Below the pieces are notes generated by a model. The model was not told the DNA's origin, ran no database searches, and saw nothing but the letters and a program-made list of their open reading frames with translations. This document shows, one piece after another, positions 24,248 to 36,200 of a stretch of DNA of 64,000 bases. Origin of the DNA: Citrus sinensis (lineage: Eukaryota; Streptophyta; Magnoliopsida; Sapindales; Rutaceae); assembly GCF_022201045.2 (NCBI RefSeq), contig NC_068564.1, forward strand, positions 30,471,001 to 30,535,000, read 5' to 3'. The number at the start of each line of letters is the position of its first letter. Position 1 is the first letter of the stretch. The translations under genes were made by a program, and so were the position numbers.

Positions 24248-25470
24248 TCACCAAAATCCCAAATCCGATTGCAGGCTGGCTTGAATAATATGATTGTCCC
24301 TGTTATTGTAAATGTCATGGCCGAAATCGTCAAGATTGTTGAGATTAGCATCAAGAAGATCCAAGAGGCTTTTTCCCCCAACATCAAAATCCACCGTGTA
24401 CTCATGATCAGAGCCGGAGGATTTTTCTTCTTTACACCCATAACTGAACTGAGATTGTACGGGCACATAGTCAAATAAAATTGGAGCCTCACGATCATCA
24501 TCGTCATCAGCGACACCGCCAGCAGCGTCATGTTTCTCAGTTTTTTTGTATTGGGGGCGCGGCACAACACCTGAGCTCGATCTGGTCTTTGGTTTCTTCT
24601 CAACTTTGGAACGGTTTTGATGATGATGATGATGATTTGCGTCTACTCTCTTGGATAACTTGGTGTTCCAGTAATTCTTGATATCATTATCTGTTCGTCC
24701 TGGAAGTCTCCCAGCTATAAGAGCCCATCTGCTTAATAATATATTACTTACACACATTAATTAATAGAATCCTCAAGTCAACTAATCTTCTTCTGCTCCG
24801 CATACTGATTGATTAATCTAGTAAATTTATAATATTTCAAAACCATAGCGTGATCATGCTCAATACGTACCGAAACATGACCAAAATGATTAATTTTGCC
24901 AAACAATTAAGCACTTCGTTTACTAGGACCAGACTTATCTCCTTATTGGTGCAGTTTTTTTTTTTCTGAGGGTTAAGAATGTATACGAAAGCAAATTAAA
25001 AGAATTTAATTAACAGTACCTGTTGCCTAAGAGCTTGTGAAGTCTAATGACGAGATCTTCTTCATCTTTAGAAAAGTTGCCTCTCTTGATGTCAGGTCTT
25101 AGATAATTCATCCACCGCAGCCTACAACTCTTCCCGCATCTCTTAAGACCTGCATACAGTTTTATACTTAAAAAGTCACGTACAAATCGACGCACTATTC
25201 TTGCTCTTTTTCTTGTCCCTGGCTAATACTTGAGTAAGAAGGGTAAAAAAAAAAAGAATCAAAACGAAAAGTGTATATAAATAAATTAAAAAATGTTATT
25301 TTCATAAATGTCTGATCATCACGACCTGCAGCTTTGGGAATGTGCCTCCATTTTCCTTCACCATGAGCCTTGATGTAATCTGTGAGGATTTTGTCTTCAA
25401 CGGCTTTCCAAGCTCCTCTGTTGAGTCCCTCCCCTTTAGAGCAGCAAGGAGTCTTGCGCTTACCCGCCAT
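24248..25470 (-). CDS. R2R3-MYB transcription factor, TT2/C1-like
   Basis: Three exons on the minus strand, 25326-25470, 25020-25149 and 24248-24728, give 251 residues with standard R2R3 intron phases. The N-terminus [20 protein letters not shown] leads into R2 ([20 protein letters not shown]) and R3 ([17 protein letters not shown]). [20 protein letters not shown] fits the bHLH-interaction motif. The linker after R3 contains a five-histidine run, and the tail is acidic and ends QSDLGFW. The R2 block resembles the TT2/C1 group that controls proanthocyanidin or anthocyanin genes with bHLH and WD40 partners; that function is inferred from resemblance. The ATG at 25470 is chosen because it precedes the conserved TPCCSK block directly. 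Confidence 0.92.
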
Positions 25471-26181
25471 TTGACTCTTAATAACTTTTTCCTCTCCGAT
25501 TAAGAGTTTTGTGTCCGGGGTTGATATTATTATTATCATTATATATATACACACGCACACACAGACGCATATGCGTGCCCAGTCTATGAAGGCCACTGAC
25601 TTCTACATAGACGTGTAACGTGATTGTTCATTCGTATGGAATTATTTCAATTCACTGAAATTTTCTCTGTTCTAGTTTCCAGGGACCATGGAACAGAACA
25701 TGACTATACATTGAACTCGACCTGTGACTTGTCACGCCCCTTACGCCTTTGGCCCTAGGTGGGCTTGTCCCCCGAACACAAAGTCCCTGAGGGAATCATC
25801 AAGTTCGAGTCTTATGCAGAGTATTTTCCAAAATATTAGTAGGGGCTGATTTTGTTACTTGCCTCGATAGGCTAAGTAGACTTTAAATTGTAATATACGT
25901 AGATTGTTAAAACAAATCATAATCTTTGCAATTTTGATAAACTAAACATATACAATAATTGAAAAAAAAAAACAAAAACATATATGTCTACCGTTATCTA
26001 GTTTGATGACGTTGATTTGTTGGTGTAATTCGACAACTTTAGAACGACTATAGTACAATGTTGTTTGGTGCAAAGCTCTTTCCATACATATATAATCAAT
26101 GAGAAAATCCTTTTTAAGTGGACGAGCCTCTATTTTTTTTTATGTGGACATATTGTTAATTTATATGATTTAATAGAGTCA

Positions 26182-26212
<31 letters not shown>

Positions 26213-29094
26213 TTAGTATTCTTTATAATATTTAATTATAGAAATTAATTAAAAAATTAGTTGTGCGCTCTCTCTCTCTTTTTTTTTTAGGGAGAAACTT
26301 AATTGATCTTGCCCAAAATAAAAATGAAAATCAAATTAGGAAAAAAAAAATCTCGTGATTTGTTTTGAGAAAATAAGTAATTAAATTCGAAACTTTATTG
26401 ACCATACAAAATATGTTACCACAAAAATCAATAGAAACCAAGTTCGTATTGAATTCTCCTGTCGATGTAAAGCCAGTATATCGTTTGAAAATTCAACCTG
26501 TGTATGTGTCAATATGAATCACCACACACATGTGCAGGAGTACTTAACGGTGATGTGACTCTAATTATGAAGAAGCAAATTTCGAAGAAGCAAATAATTG
26601 GTTTTTGATAACGACACCTTTAGCAATCAACCACTTTTATTTTTCACATTAATTAACGAGAGTTACGAGACCAGTATCAGCCAGCTAGCAAGAATTGAAT
26701 ATTCATGTTGATTCGGCTTTGCTCCGAGTTAAAATACAAGATTCGGATGGGTGGGTGTTTAATAAAATTTAAAAATAATTAAATTTTAATCATATTTTTA
26801 TACAAAAGTGTATACGTGGTACAATACGTTCCTACATACATTTAATAAAATATAAAACTCAACGTAGCTCTTTATCAACGTGAATCCAAATTCCAGCCAC
26901 CAAGTGCACTTAATTTGTGGGCCTTGAGTTAATAAGCAAAAATTGGAAGCCCAAGAGAGAACAGTGCTTTATTTTGTATGTCTTCTTTCAATTATATTTA
27001 TGATAATGATAAAGATACAAATTATTCCTCTATCAATTGATGACAATACATTATTGGCCAAATAATTTCATGGTCTATTTCGCTAATCATATTGATTTTT
27101 TTTTTTAATTTTTATCTGACTAGTAATGACCTGACGCACCACTTTAGGTGCCAATAAAATGAACACATAGGCTTATATAATACCACTGTATTATAGAATG
27201 CTATTGTATTATAGTGATGGTATTTTGACCACATTACATACATGTCACTAGAGGTAGTACTGCAATAGAACTAGTCAAAATTAATTTTTTTTATAAACTT
27301 ATTTTATAAATTATTTAAGGAAGGACCAGCAGAATTAACAATAAAACGGTGGGACTTATTTATGGATGAAATATGCATTCTCTTTATACCAAAAAAAGAA
27401 ATTGGTTAGTGGATAATAAATTTAAAAAAAAAAGTCAGGATTACTGACTCATTTACATATACCCGCTAATAGCTAACAGCAATATTAGTATTCCTAAAGC
27501 TTAATTGACAAAAATTGTAGCAGTGTTTATTTTTGTTTCCTAGGGGGGGGAAATGGGTTCTATGTCATATGATATTTATTGAGTGGAGATGACTTTGTAC
27601 AATATTGAATTAAATAATACCGCCACCTTCTTGAATTTCTTCGATGATTGGTGAATTAATGAATTAACCATGCACTTAAATTTAATGCCACCGTAATAGT
27701 TGAGACATTTTTATATATATGCACATATATATTTATTAATGGTTGAGACTTGAGGTGAAGAACGTGCTGGATTGGATGGAAACGAGGACGATAAAAATGC
27801 CTAGGCCAGCCGGGCTCTGTTATAGGGATTGGGCACAGGCTTCAAATTTGCAAGCTCGGCCTGGCCTAGTAAACTTAAAAATTGAGATTATAAGAGCCCC
27901 CATTATTAATACTAAGTGCCCAATCCCAGGCTTTGAGATGAGATATTTAAATTAAACACACCCTACATATACATGTACATATAAATGTATATACCACTGC
28001 TAAATTTACACCCAAAAAAAAAAAAAAAAATCACCTAAATTTCTCATTGTAACCCAACTAATCCCTAAACTGTCGTCGTCGTCTTTTTGAATAAATTCTG
28101 ACAACAGTTTTGAAAATATGCAGATTTTTGTGCCTTCATGATATCAATCCACACATATAATTTATTATTAGCACCTTTATTTTGCTCCAAAAATCTCTTC
28201 ATCCAAAATTTTTACCATTTACATTTACTTATTACTCTTATCTATTTTGTCTTAATCGTTGGTAGTTTTTTTTTTCTCCCTCTCTTATTTGAAGTAACCG
28301 CTTCTAGTCTACTATCTGCACAAAATGGTAATAAAAAGTTAAACTTGAACAAAAATAATCAGGAATCATCCTAAAAAGTGTGGCTAAACTTTGATTTATG
28401 CGGGCCTTCTAAGGATTCGGGTCTTTGGAATGAAACATAACCCATGATATTCACGGTGTAGGGAACGTTGCTAAAAAGTCTCAAAGGATAGTAATCTGGA
28501 GTGCGCAACTCTACAAGACCAGTGTTCCAAGTGTCAACGGGTTGCCATCCCCAATCTTGGGCGTTTGGACGTGGGGGTTATTGCGTTGTTCGGCTGGTTG
28601 GTTAAGGCAATCACAGGTGGCCACAACTTTAAAGAAACCCCGGTGATTGATGTCATTGATTGCATTTGGCAAGATAATGTCTTTGATTCTCTATGTGATG
28701 TAGCGCCCTTGTAGTTAACAATAAATTAATTTTTTCAAGAAAAAATTAGTAAAAGTACTGTAGATACTAACTCTTGTGCAAATTTTAAAAGAATTTGTAT
28801 ACTGGTATTATTGCACAAAACAATTCTAATATAAACATGTTTTTAATTTCAAATGACGGTTTCAAGTACGTCTATAAATTTGAGGTTTACGAACTAAAAT
28901 GTATTTGTAAGCATCTGTCACTAGATTCGCTAAGGGTAATTAGTTATTGGGTGATAATTTCCCACGACAAAATTACTAATACCAATATAAGAAAAATACA
29001 TTTATACGCCCCTTAACTCAAACGTATGGGAAGCAATTATTCTGCTATTACATATGAAATGATTTCTCATGGTCGGCTTCAATTATATACTTGG
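25471..29094. other. Gene-poor AT-rich region
   Basis: About 3.6 kb with no supportable gene. It includes a TA run near 26186-26206, poly-A/T tracts, and two GC-richer pieces of unknown origin: 25735-25900 and 28370-28720. A small hairpin-forming block lies at 27801-27927, with GGGATTGGGCAC (27825-27836) repeated inverted at 27916-27927. Confidence 0.5.
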
Positions 29095-29277
29095 AATATT
29101 ATCATTTTACTATCTCATATTTTTTGACATATCACTTTAGGACTAAAATTTTTTGACAATTAATTTCTCCTACTTAATGCTTCAGTTTTCATTATTTTAC
29201 TACCAAATCGTTAACTCTATTAACAAATTGTTTATATCATAGAAATATTTTAAGAATTTTAGTACATTCAATATTTT
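29095..29277. mobile_element. Long-TIR MITE family 1, copy 3, left part
   Basis: Starts near GGAATATTATCATTTTACTA and runs through a TTTACTACCAAATCGTTAACT block that matches the right terminus of copy 1 on the opposite strand. It breaks off at 29277, where another element begins. The missing half resumes at 31615. Confidence 0.75.
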
Positions 29278-29382
29278 GGTGATGTGTGGTTCGAAGAAAT
29301 GTGAGAAAATAAGAGGAGAGGAAAGTGGAGGAAAAGTGAGGAAAGCATAGGAGAGGAAAGTGAAACACTTTTATAATATTTG

Positions 29383-30060
29383 GTTTGTCACATAATTATA
29401 CAAAAAAAGGAAATCTCTAGTTTTTAATTTAGACAATTTTAGACTTAAGTGTTAAACTTTCAATATTTGCCATGAATATAATTCAAAAAATTAAATAGTA
29501 ATTTTATTTAATATATTAACATAAATAACTAATAAAAATTATTTTAGATAACATATTTATTTTTATAATTAAATTTTATTTAAAAATTGTATAAACATAA
29601 TTTATTTTATTATTAATTTAAGTAATTATAACTAATATAATTTGTTTCTAAATAAATTCTAATATAATATAAATAATTTCTTAGTCAACATATTATAATT
29701 TTAAATTTTCATATAAAGAACCAAAAAAAGCAAACTGAGCCATTGTATTTAGCCGCTAGCCACCGTAGTCCGCCGCACCATCACATATAAGCTCATGAAT
29801 GATTTAAAAATCATCAGAAATTGATGCTCTCTATAATTGATGAATTCATTTAGCCAAAAATTTTGATATTTTTTTCGGATTTGTGGAAGTTAAAAAGTTT
29901 CTAATTTTTTTTTTACTATATTTGAACAACATGAATCGATATTTTTGACCTCAATGACAATGCAATGATGTTGTTAGTCAGGAGAGTTCAATAGTACCGA
30001 CAGTGACACTGCAAGTGCCAGTGGCGGCGGTGCTGGCGGTGGTCTGTTGACTGTCAATTT
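29383..30060 (+). mobile_element. Non-autonomous DNA element, family 3, copy A
   Basis: Begins near GTTTGTCACATAATTATAC and shares a series of blocks with the inverted copy at 31907-32612: the terminal segment, CATTTAGCCAAAAA, and TGATGTTGTTAGTCA with GTC-rich flanks. No coding frame is present. The right boundary is approximate. Confidence 0.6.
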
Positions 30061-30311
30061 ATGTTTCTATATTTTCGTATTAAATAAATAAATAAATATA
30101 TTTATTTTGTTCAATTTTTTAATCATTACTTAAATTTAATTAACACAAAATCATTTATGATATCAAATTGATAAAATAAACCTATAAATAATAATTATTT
30201 GTTGACATTAAACAAGTTAAACAGTTGAAGAGGTAATTGTGGAAAATTTGGTTTTGAACATAAGAGAAATTTGCGTTCTTCACTCCTTATATGAAAGTTA
30301 AATTCTATATT

Positions 30312-30730
30312 AGGGAAATTATCACTCGTATACCCTATAGATGCTATGTTATCAAAAATACTATAACATTTTGAGAGTGTATCAATTATCTACCCTAAGT
30401 TGACAAAATGTATCTACCGTCCACCAAACTGTTACTTGTCGTTTAAATAGGATGACGCCGGAGGGGTAATTTGGTCTTTTCATATGATACAAGTGATAAT
30501 TTAAGGGTATATAAGTGACAATAAAAGAATTTAAGGGTATACGAGTGATAATTTTTAAGGGTAAAATCATCAATTCGCTACAATTCCATTAACTTTCAAA
30601 CGGCAACTAACGGTTTGGTGGTCGGCATGTAGCTTTTGTCAATTTTGGGTGGACGATTGATACACCCTCAAAGTGTTATAGTATTTTTTATAACAAAGCA
30701 TCTATAGGGTATACAAATGATATTATCCCT
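30312..30730. mobile_element. Foldback MITE, family 4, copy 1
   Basis: The left arm AGGGAAATTATCACTCGTAT and its continuation TACCCTATAGATGCT are matched in inverted order at the right end, where the arm reads AGGGATAATATCATTTGTAT. Complementarity extends for well over 100 bp, including ACTATAACA(T/C)TTTGAG. Non-coding. Confidence 0.8.
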
Positions 30731-30756
30731 TTACATTATGATGGATATTAAATTAT

Positions 30757-31501
30757 AGGGAAATTATCAGCCATATACCATTAAATAATAGCCGTATCAA
30801 ATGTGTGTGAATACTTTTCAAGTGTATCACTTGTATACCCTAAGTTGACAAAACAATTATGCGGTCCACCAATCCGTTAACTGCCATTTGCAAGCGCTGA
30901 CATCATAAGGGTAATATAGTCTTTTAAGATGGACGAAACTTTGATTAAAACAAACGACATATCATCCCATTTACCTAATAAAAAATGACATGTCATATGA
31001 GATATATTGATAAAAACGACATGTCATCCCATTTATTAGATAATTGTTAATAATTGCTAAAAAAAACTATTTTACAACCGAATCTACTCCTCCAAGCTCT
31101 AACTGGAATTTTTTATGGTATAATATGTATAATTATAAATAATATATTGTTAATAATTTTTATGGTATAATATGGATTTTTTTATGGATAATTGTTAATA
31201 ATATGTACATTAATAATTTATTTTTTTAATAAAAAAATGTATTGTTAATAATTAAAAAAAAATTGTGTATTGAAAATTTACATTAATTTTTGGGGTAAAT
31301 TTATATTTTTACCTCATTTTGAGTTTTAAAGGCAAAATAGTCAATTTGCCACAATTATGTTAACTTTCTAATGAAAGTTAATGAATTAGTGGACATCAGA
31401 AATGTTTTGTAAACTTAGGGTATACGAGTGATACACTTAAAAAGTGTTCACACACGTTTGATACATGTGTCATTTAAGGGTATATGGCTGATAATTTCCC
31501 T
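30757..31501. mobile_element. Foldback MITE, family 4, copy 2
   Basis: Both ends read AGGGAAATTATCAGCCATAT inwards and stay complementary through GTATCACT(T/C)GTATACCCTAAG. AAATTAT is repeated on both sides (30750-30756, 31502-31508), a 7-bp, possibly 8-bp, target duplication. The interior is AT-rich and non-coding. It lies only about 25 bp from a related element, suggesting an insertion hot spot. Confidence 0.83.
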
Positions 31502-31614
31502 AAATTATAGTGAAAAGTAAGTTCTTATATATTTTTATCCAAACAAAGAATGGAAATGAGCAAGGAATTACTTTCCTCTTCTTCATCCTCTCCTCCCAAC
31601 CAAAAACCACCTTT

Positions 31615-31790
31615 AGGAATTTTACAAGGTATAATATTTATAGTTTTATCAATTAATTATTTTATAAAATAATCAATTGATAAAAGTATTATTTCTTTTT
31701 ATATAATTAATTTTGTATTTTTTAAAGTTTAGAGTGTTAAATTACGCTTACACAGTTTAGGGGTAAAGTTTAGAGTGTTGAATTATGCTT
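31615..31790. mobile_element. Long-TIR MITE family 1, copy 3, right part
   Basis: Continues the element interrupted at 29277: AATTTTACAAGGTATAATAT, ATCAATTGATAAAAG and the GTGTAAGCGTAATTTAA-type block match copy 1 on the opposite strand. The distal end is degraded and approximate. Confidence 0.72.
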
Positions 31791-31906
31791 ACGAGTTACA
31801 CAGTCTAAATTGCTCCTCTTACTGCTTGAACTCCAACTGGATATGGAAAGCGAATGGGCCCTCTGTAGGTGATGGATTTGGATCTCGACCTGGACAGCTG
31901 TGGATC

Positions 31907-32612
31907 TGTTTCCATAGCACAGAACATAGCTTTATTTATTTAATTAATTTGAAAAAAATAAAAAAAAATATAAATTTACCAATTCATTGATTCCCGTCGG
32001 ACCATTGTCAAACCACCGTCGTCACCACTGTCGGTGGTGCGTGGAATGTTATTATCGATACCATTGGATTCACTGACCAACAAACAACATCATTACAGCG
32101 TCATTGAGATGAAAAAATGATGTGTTTTGTTTTCAAAATGTTTGAAAATCTTTTCACTTTCATAGATCTATACAACTATGAATTTTTTTGGCCAAATAAA
32201 TTGTTCCACCATAAAGATCGTCAATTGATGATCATTTGATGTCATTTACGAGCTAAAATGAAATGGTCGACGATAGTTATGGCGGCAGTCAGCGATGGCT
32301 CCATTTCTTTTCTTTTTTTTTTGGGTTTTAAAATAAAATTTTAAAATTATAATATATTGATTTTATTTATATTATATTATAATTTATTTTAGATGCTAAT
32401 AAAAATATTTCTGAATAGAATTTTTTTAAATATAAGCAAGTTATTTAAAATAATTTATATTAGTTAATTATGTAATATATTAGATAACTTTACTGTATAA
32501 TTTTTTAATTGTATTTATGATAAACGTTGAAAATTTAATACAAAACAATGAAATTGTCCAAATAAAAAATATAGAATTTTCTTTCTCTATAATTCTGTAA
32601 CAGGGCAAACAT
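31907..32612 (-). mobile_element. Non-autonomous DNA element, family 3, copy B (inverted)
   Basis: Related to copy A but in the opposite orientation. Its two ends, TGTTTCCATAGCACAGAAC (left) and the complement of TTCTGTAACAGGGCAAACA (right), resemble each other as about 25-bp imperfect terminal inverted repeats of hAT appearance. No clear target duplication was found, so the family call is tentative. Confidence 0.6.
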
Positions 32613-32940
32613 TAAAACAATGAGTTTACACGTGTCGCATTCATGACTTGTGAATGGGTTACCCGCGCCTTAAGGCTGAAGCTGCTTGACTCGACGCGCC
32701 TAGTTTTCCCGAGAATACGTTCGGCGTTTCAGCGTGTACGTACATACGTACATATGTTGCGTCTACGAATAAAACCCTTGTGCACAAAAAAAAGAAGAAG
32801 AAATAAATAAAAACCCACAAATCCAAGCAAGCAAATCCGTATATAATTGGATTGCTTTCCTCGCTCGTCGATTTTCGTACAAACGAAGCTGGACAACTAG
32901 CGATTCGAGTTTGTTATTGACTCGCCGATACGACTCGGCC

Positions 32941-33157
32941 ATGTCCATCCGGTATAAATTTAGGAGCTCAATGAACTTTGACTCCGTCGACATCGACGGT
33001 CGGCTTTCAGTTTCAGTTCGCGATCTGAAATCGATGGTTGTCCATAACAAGAAACTCAATATTTGCCATGACTTCGATCTCGTCTTCTCTGATGCCGTTA
33101 CTGGTCAAGGTCTAATCTCTCTTGACTTCTTTAATTTTAAATAGCATCCGATAGCTG

Positions 33158-33203
<46 letters not shown>

Positions 33204-36200
33204 CATCAATATTAACAAAATAGCAAGAAAATATTGAAATTTGACCAACCGTCACATTGATTTCGGCTCCGTTTGGTGCTGCATAATGAAAGCTTTTCAG
33301 ATACCAATACCGAGTCAAAACAATTTGGCAGTTGTGCTGCCAAAAAGTTGAAAACAAACAGAGCCTTCATTATTCTCCATTTCTGTTGTTCCAGTTCTTG
33401 CTGTTAGGAGTTTTAGAGCTTGGATAATGTCGGTTTCTTTATATTGCTATACATTTTGAGGAATCAAATTTCGATTAAGACATGAATGTTATAAGCTTTT
33501 CAAATATTTAGTGTTTGGTAATTGGTTTATTCATTGGATGATTGTTATTCTATGCAGAGTATAACGATGAAAACTTTCAAATTCCAAGTGGCTCGAGTGT
33601 GATTATCAAGAGAGTGCCTGCAGGATCAGTACCATTAGATTTGTAAGATTTCCCACCATTTCTTTTGGTACTATAGAAGGAGAAATATGTGGGAATGCAG
33701 TTATCAATCACGCACTAAGGGTAGCATTATATATTTGTTCTTGTTTTGTATTTTTTTCCCTCCTTAAATTCCAGTGATGTTGAATCTAGCTAATCTTTTC
33801 TATATTTATTTGCTTTTATTGACATGCTAATGGGCTAGTTTTTAAGAACAGTCTAATATAGTTTTACAACATGCAGGGCATGCAGTGGCTCGTTTGTAAA
33901 TATTGCTATTAAGAAAACCAATGAGGTTAAGCCCTCTCAGCCAAAGGTATTTCCATAACGTGCTTTGTATTGAAAACAAATTTATGTTTTCAGTGCTTTA
34001 CCCTGAATATGCTGCTATTAGATGCTTAGGGTTAAATAATTTCCTTTTTCACTGATAGTCAATGTAGACAGTCATGCTTTGGACAGCCTCCCTAATTTTT
34101 TGCCTTTTTTCCAATCCAGAATAGTACTAACGTCATCACTGGCAATCTGTAGTTTCTTAAACACATTTTTTTTTTCTGTGTTTTTTCTTTTTTGGCTGAT
34201 TGGCATTACTATCTATCTTTCAGATTGAGGAAATCAACTTTGATGACTTTGGGGTTGATTTGTGTCCCGCTCTCAACGGGAACTTATCTTGCTCTGACGT
34301 TGATGATGTTGATAAAAATATTTGTGTTGGCAGTGAGAGGGAAAATATTGACACCACAAGGTAATCTTGGTATCTCATATTACCCATCCCGCCATGATAT
34401 GCATGATTTGTTTTCCTATGAACTTTTTTGGGTGAACTCTTGGTCAATTAGATTCAGTTTTGTTGAAAAGTTTTCTTTATGTACGCTCAGAACTTCGGAG
34501 CCACACAACACAGGATGTCAAAAACTTGAAGCAAGCAACGTTAATGAGGCTATTCGAAGAGGTGTGCAAGAGATTGCCTTATTTTCTCAAACCTTTTTAT
34601 GGTACTGCTTTAAACTTATAGTGATATTTTAGCAGGTGCTGTGCACAGCAGAATTGAAGAGGATTTATTGCAGACAGAATCAAAATCAGATGTTCCACAA
34701 TTCATGAAACTAGAGCTGTAAGATCTCCATATGTCTATTTCCAATTTCCTCTTTTCTCTCTCATCTTTTGGCAAAAGAATCTTTTAATGATCTGATGCAA
34801 TTTTCAGGGTAATTAAGACCAATGCTTCAGCTATGGAAAATGGTAATTTTCCATCAGAGCTTAAATGCTCTCTTTGCAACACATTGTTCAAGGAGGCTGT
34901 GATGATTCCTTGCTGCCAACATAGTTTTTGTGAGAAATGTAAGTTCATGTCCAAACTTAGCTAACTTCTCTCTTTCAGATGTTGAGTATCTTTGTTAATT
35001 CTTAATTGACAATCAGCCCTGGATGTTTGTTCCTAACATCGATGGTGGACTTTTTGTGAAGGCATTCGTTTAGTGCTTGCTGAGAAGGCAAGGTGTCCGA
35101 AGTGTTTTTCCTCAAAATGCAGATTAGAAGATTTGTTACCAAATGTTTCTCTACGACAAGCAATTGAGCATTTCCTCGAGTCCCAAATTCTAATCAGTGG
35201 CTCAGAAAATGCTTATCATCGATATGCGCCTGGTAGCTGAACTATTTATTTTTATTTTTTTAAAATGTCCTCAATTCTTTCATATGGAATTATGAATAAC
35301 TATTAATAACTTTAAAACAGATGGAGAATCCGGAATTCAAGCAAAAGACGTCTCATGTGCAGTGACTAACCTTCAACGAGAACCTGAGTTGGCTGACTCT
35401 CCCTCTGCGACGGGGAGAGGATCCAATCAAATTGTTGCAGATTGTGACTCAGTTATAAGGAACAACACTGGTTCTTGTGTAAATCACTTGGGTGCAGATA
35501 ATTTGTTGAAATCCTGTACTTTGCCATACAAGGTGAAACAAATAGATGCAGAAGTCCATGGCTCTGCCCAACCTGTGGATTTCAAAAGAAGACCTGTGGA
35601 CTTGGATGAATTTGCTGAATGCCATGGTGAAAGCCAGCCCATTCATGTGGAAGGTAACATGTTGATGTTTGTTTACTGCACTTCTTCCCTCTTAATTCAG
35701 GGAATGTGACACCAAGTTTTGCAAAGCAGTTGGGCTGCTAGCCAGCCTATGATTGTAGATTTATTCCCCAAGATACTGTATTTTCCAGACTTAAAAACTT
35801 CTTGGGCTATGTTCGTTTTAATATAATTCTTCAACATTTTTATTTGAGTTTAGAACCCTAATTTATTTATTATTTTCTTTATGCCAGCTGAATTCAGCAA
35901 CAAGAGAAAGAGGGGATTGTGGGTTGATACGTCAGGTAGAAAACACAAATGTGTACTTTGTAGGCTCTCCATAAGCTCATGTAGACATCATTCTCTGGAG
36001 CTGTAGATATGTCTTCTCGCTGTTTTAATTATAAAAATGAACTTTGCAGGTGCAGACAAGAGTTTTATTGAGAGTGGAAGAAACAGAAAGGTAATAACTT
36101 AGGAGAACAAATCTTTAATTCTGTGAAGTAACTGTTATTTTCATTAGAACAACTATAATCATGTCATGCCTAGAGATTTAATAATGCCTTTGGGGCCAAC

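Larger units (their letters stand above)
29278..31611. mobile_element. Composite insertion into MITE family 1 copy 3
   Basis: The inserted block begins GGTGATGTGTGGTTCG and ends CCAAAAACCACC, giving short GGTG/CACC inverted ends followed by GAGGAGAGGAA-type sequence on both sides. TTT lies directly outside both ends (29275-29277, 31612-31614), which suggests a 3-bp target duplication as in PIF/Harbinger elements. The block itself contains at least three other elements (29383-30060, 30312-30730, 30757-31501), making this a several-layer nest. Confidence 0.68.
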
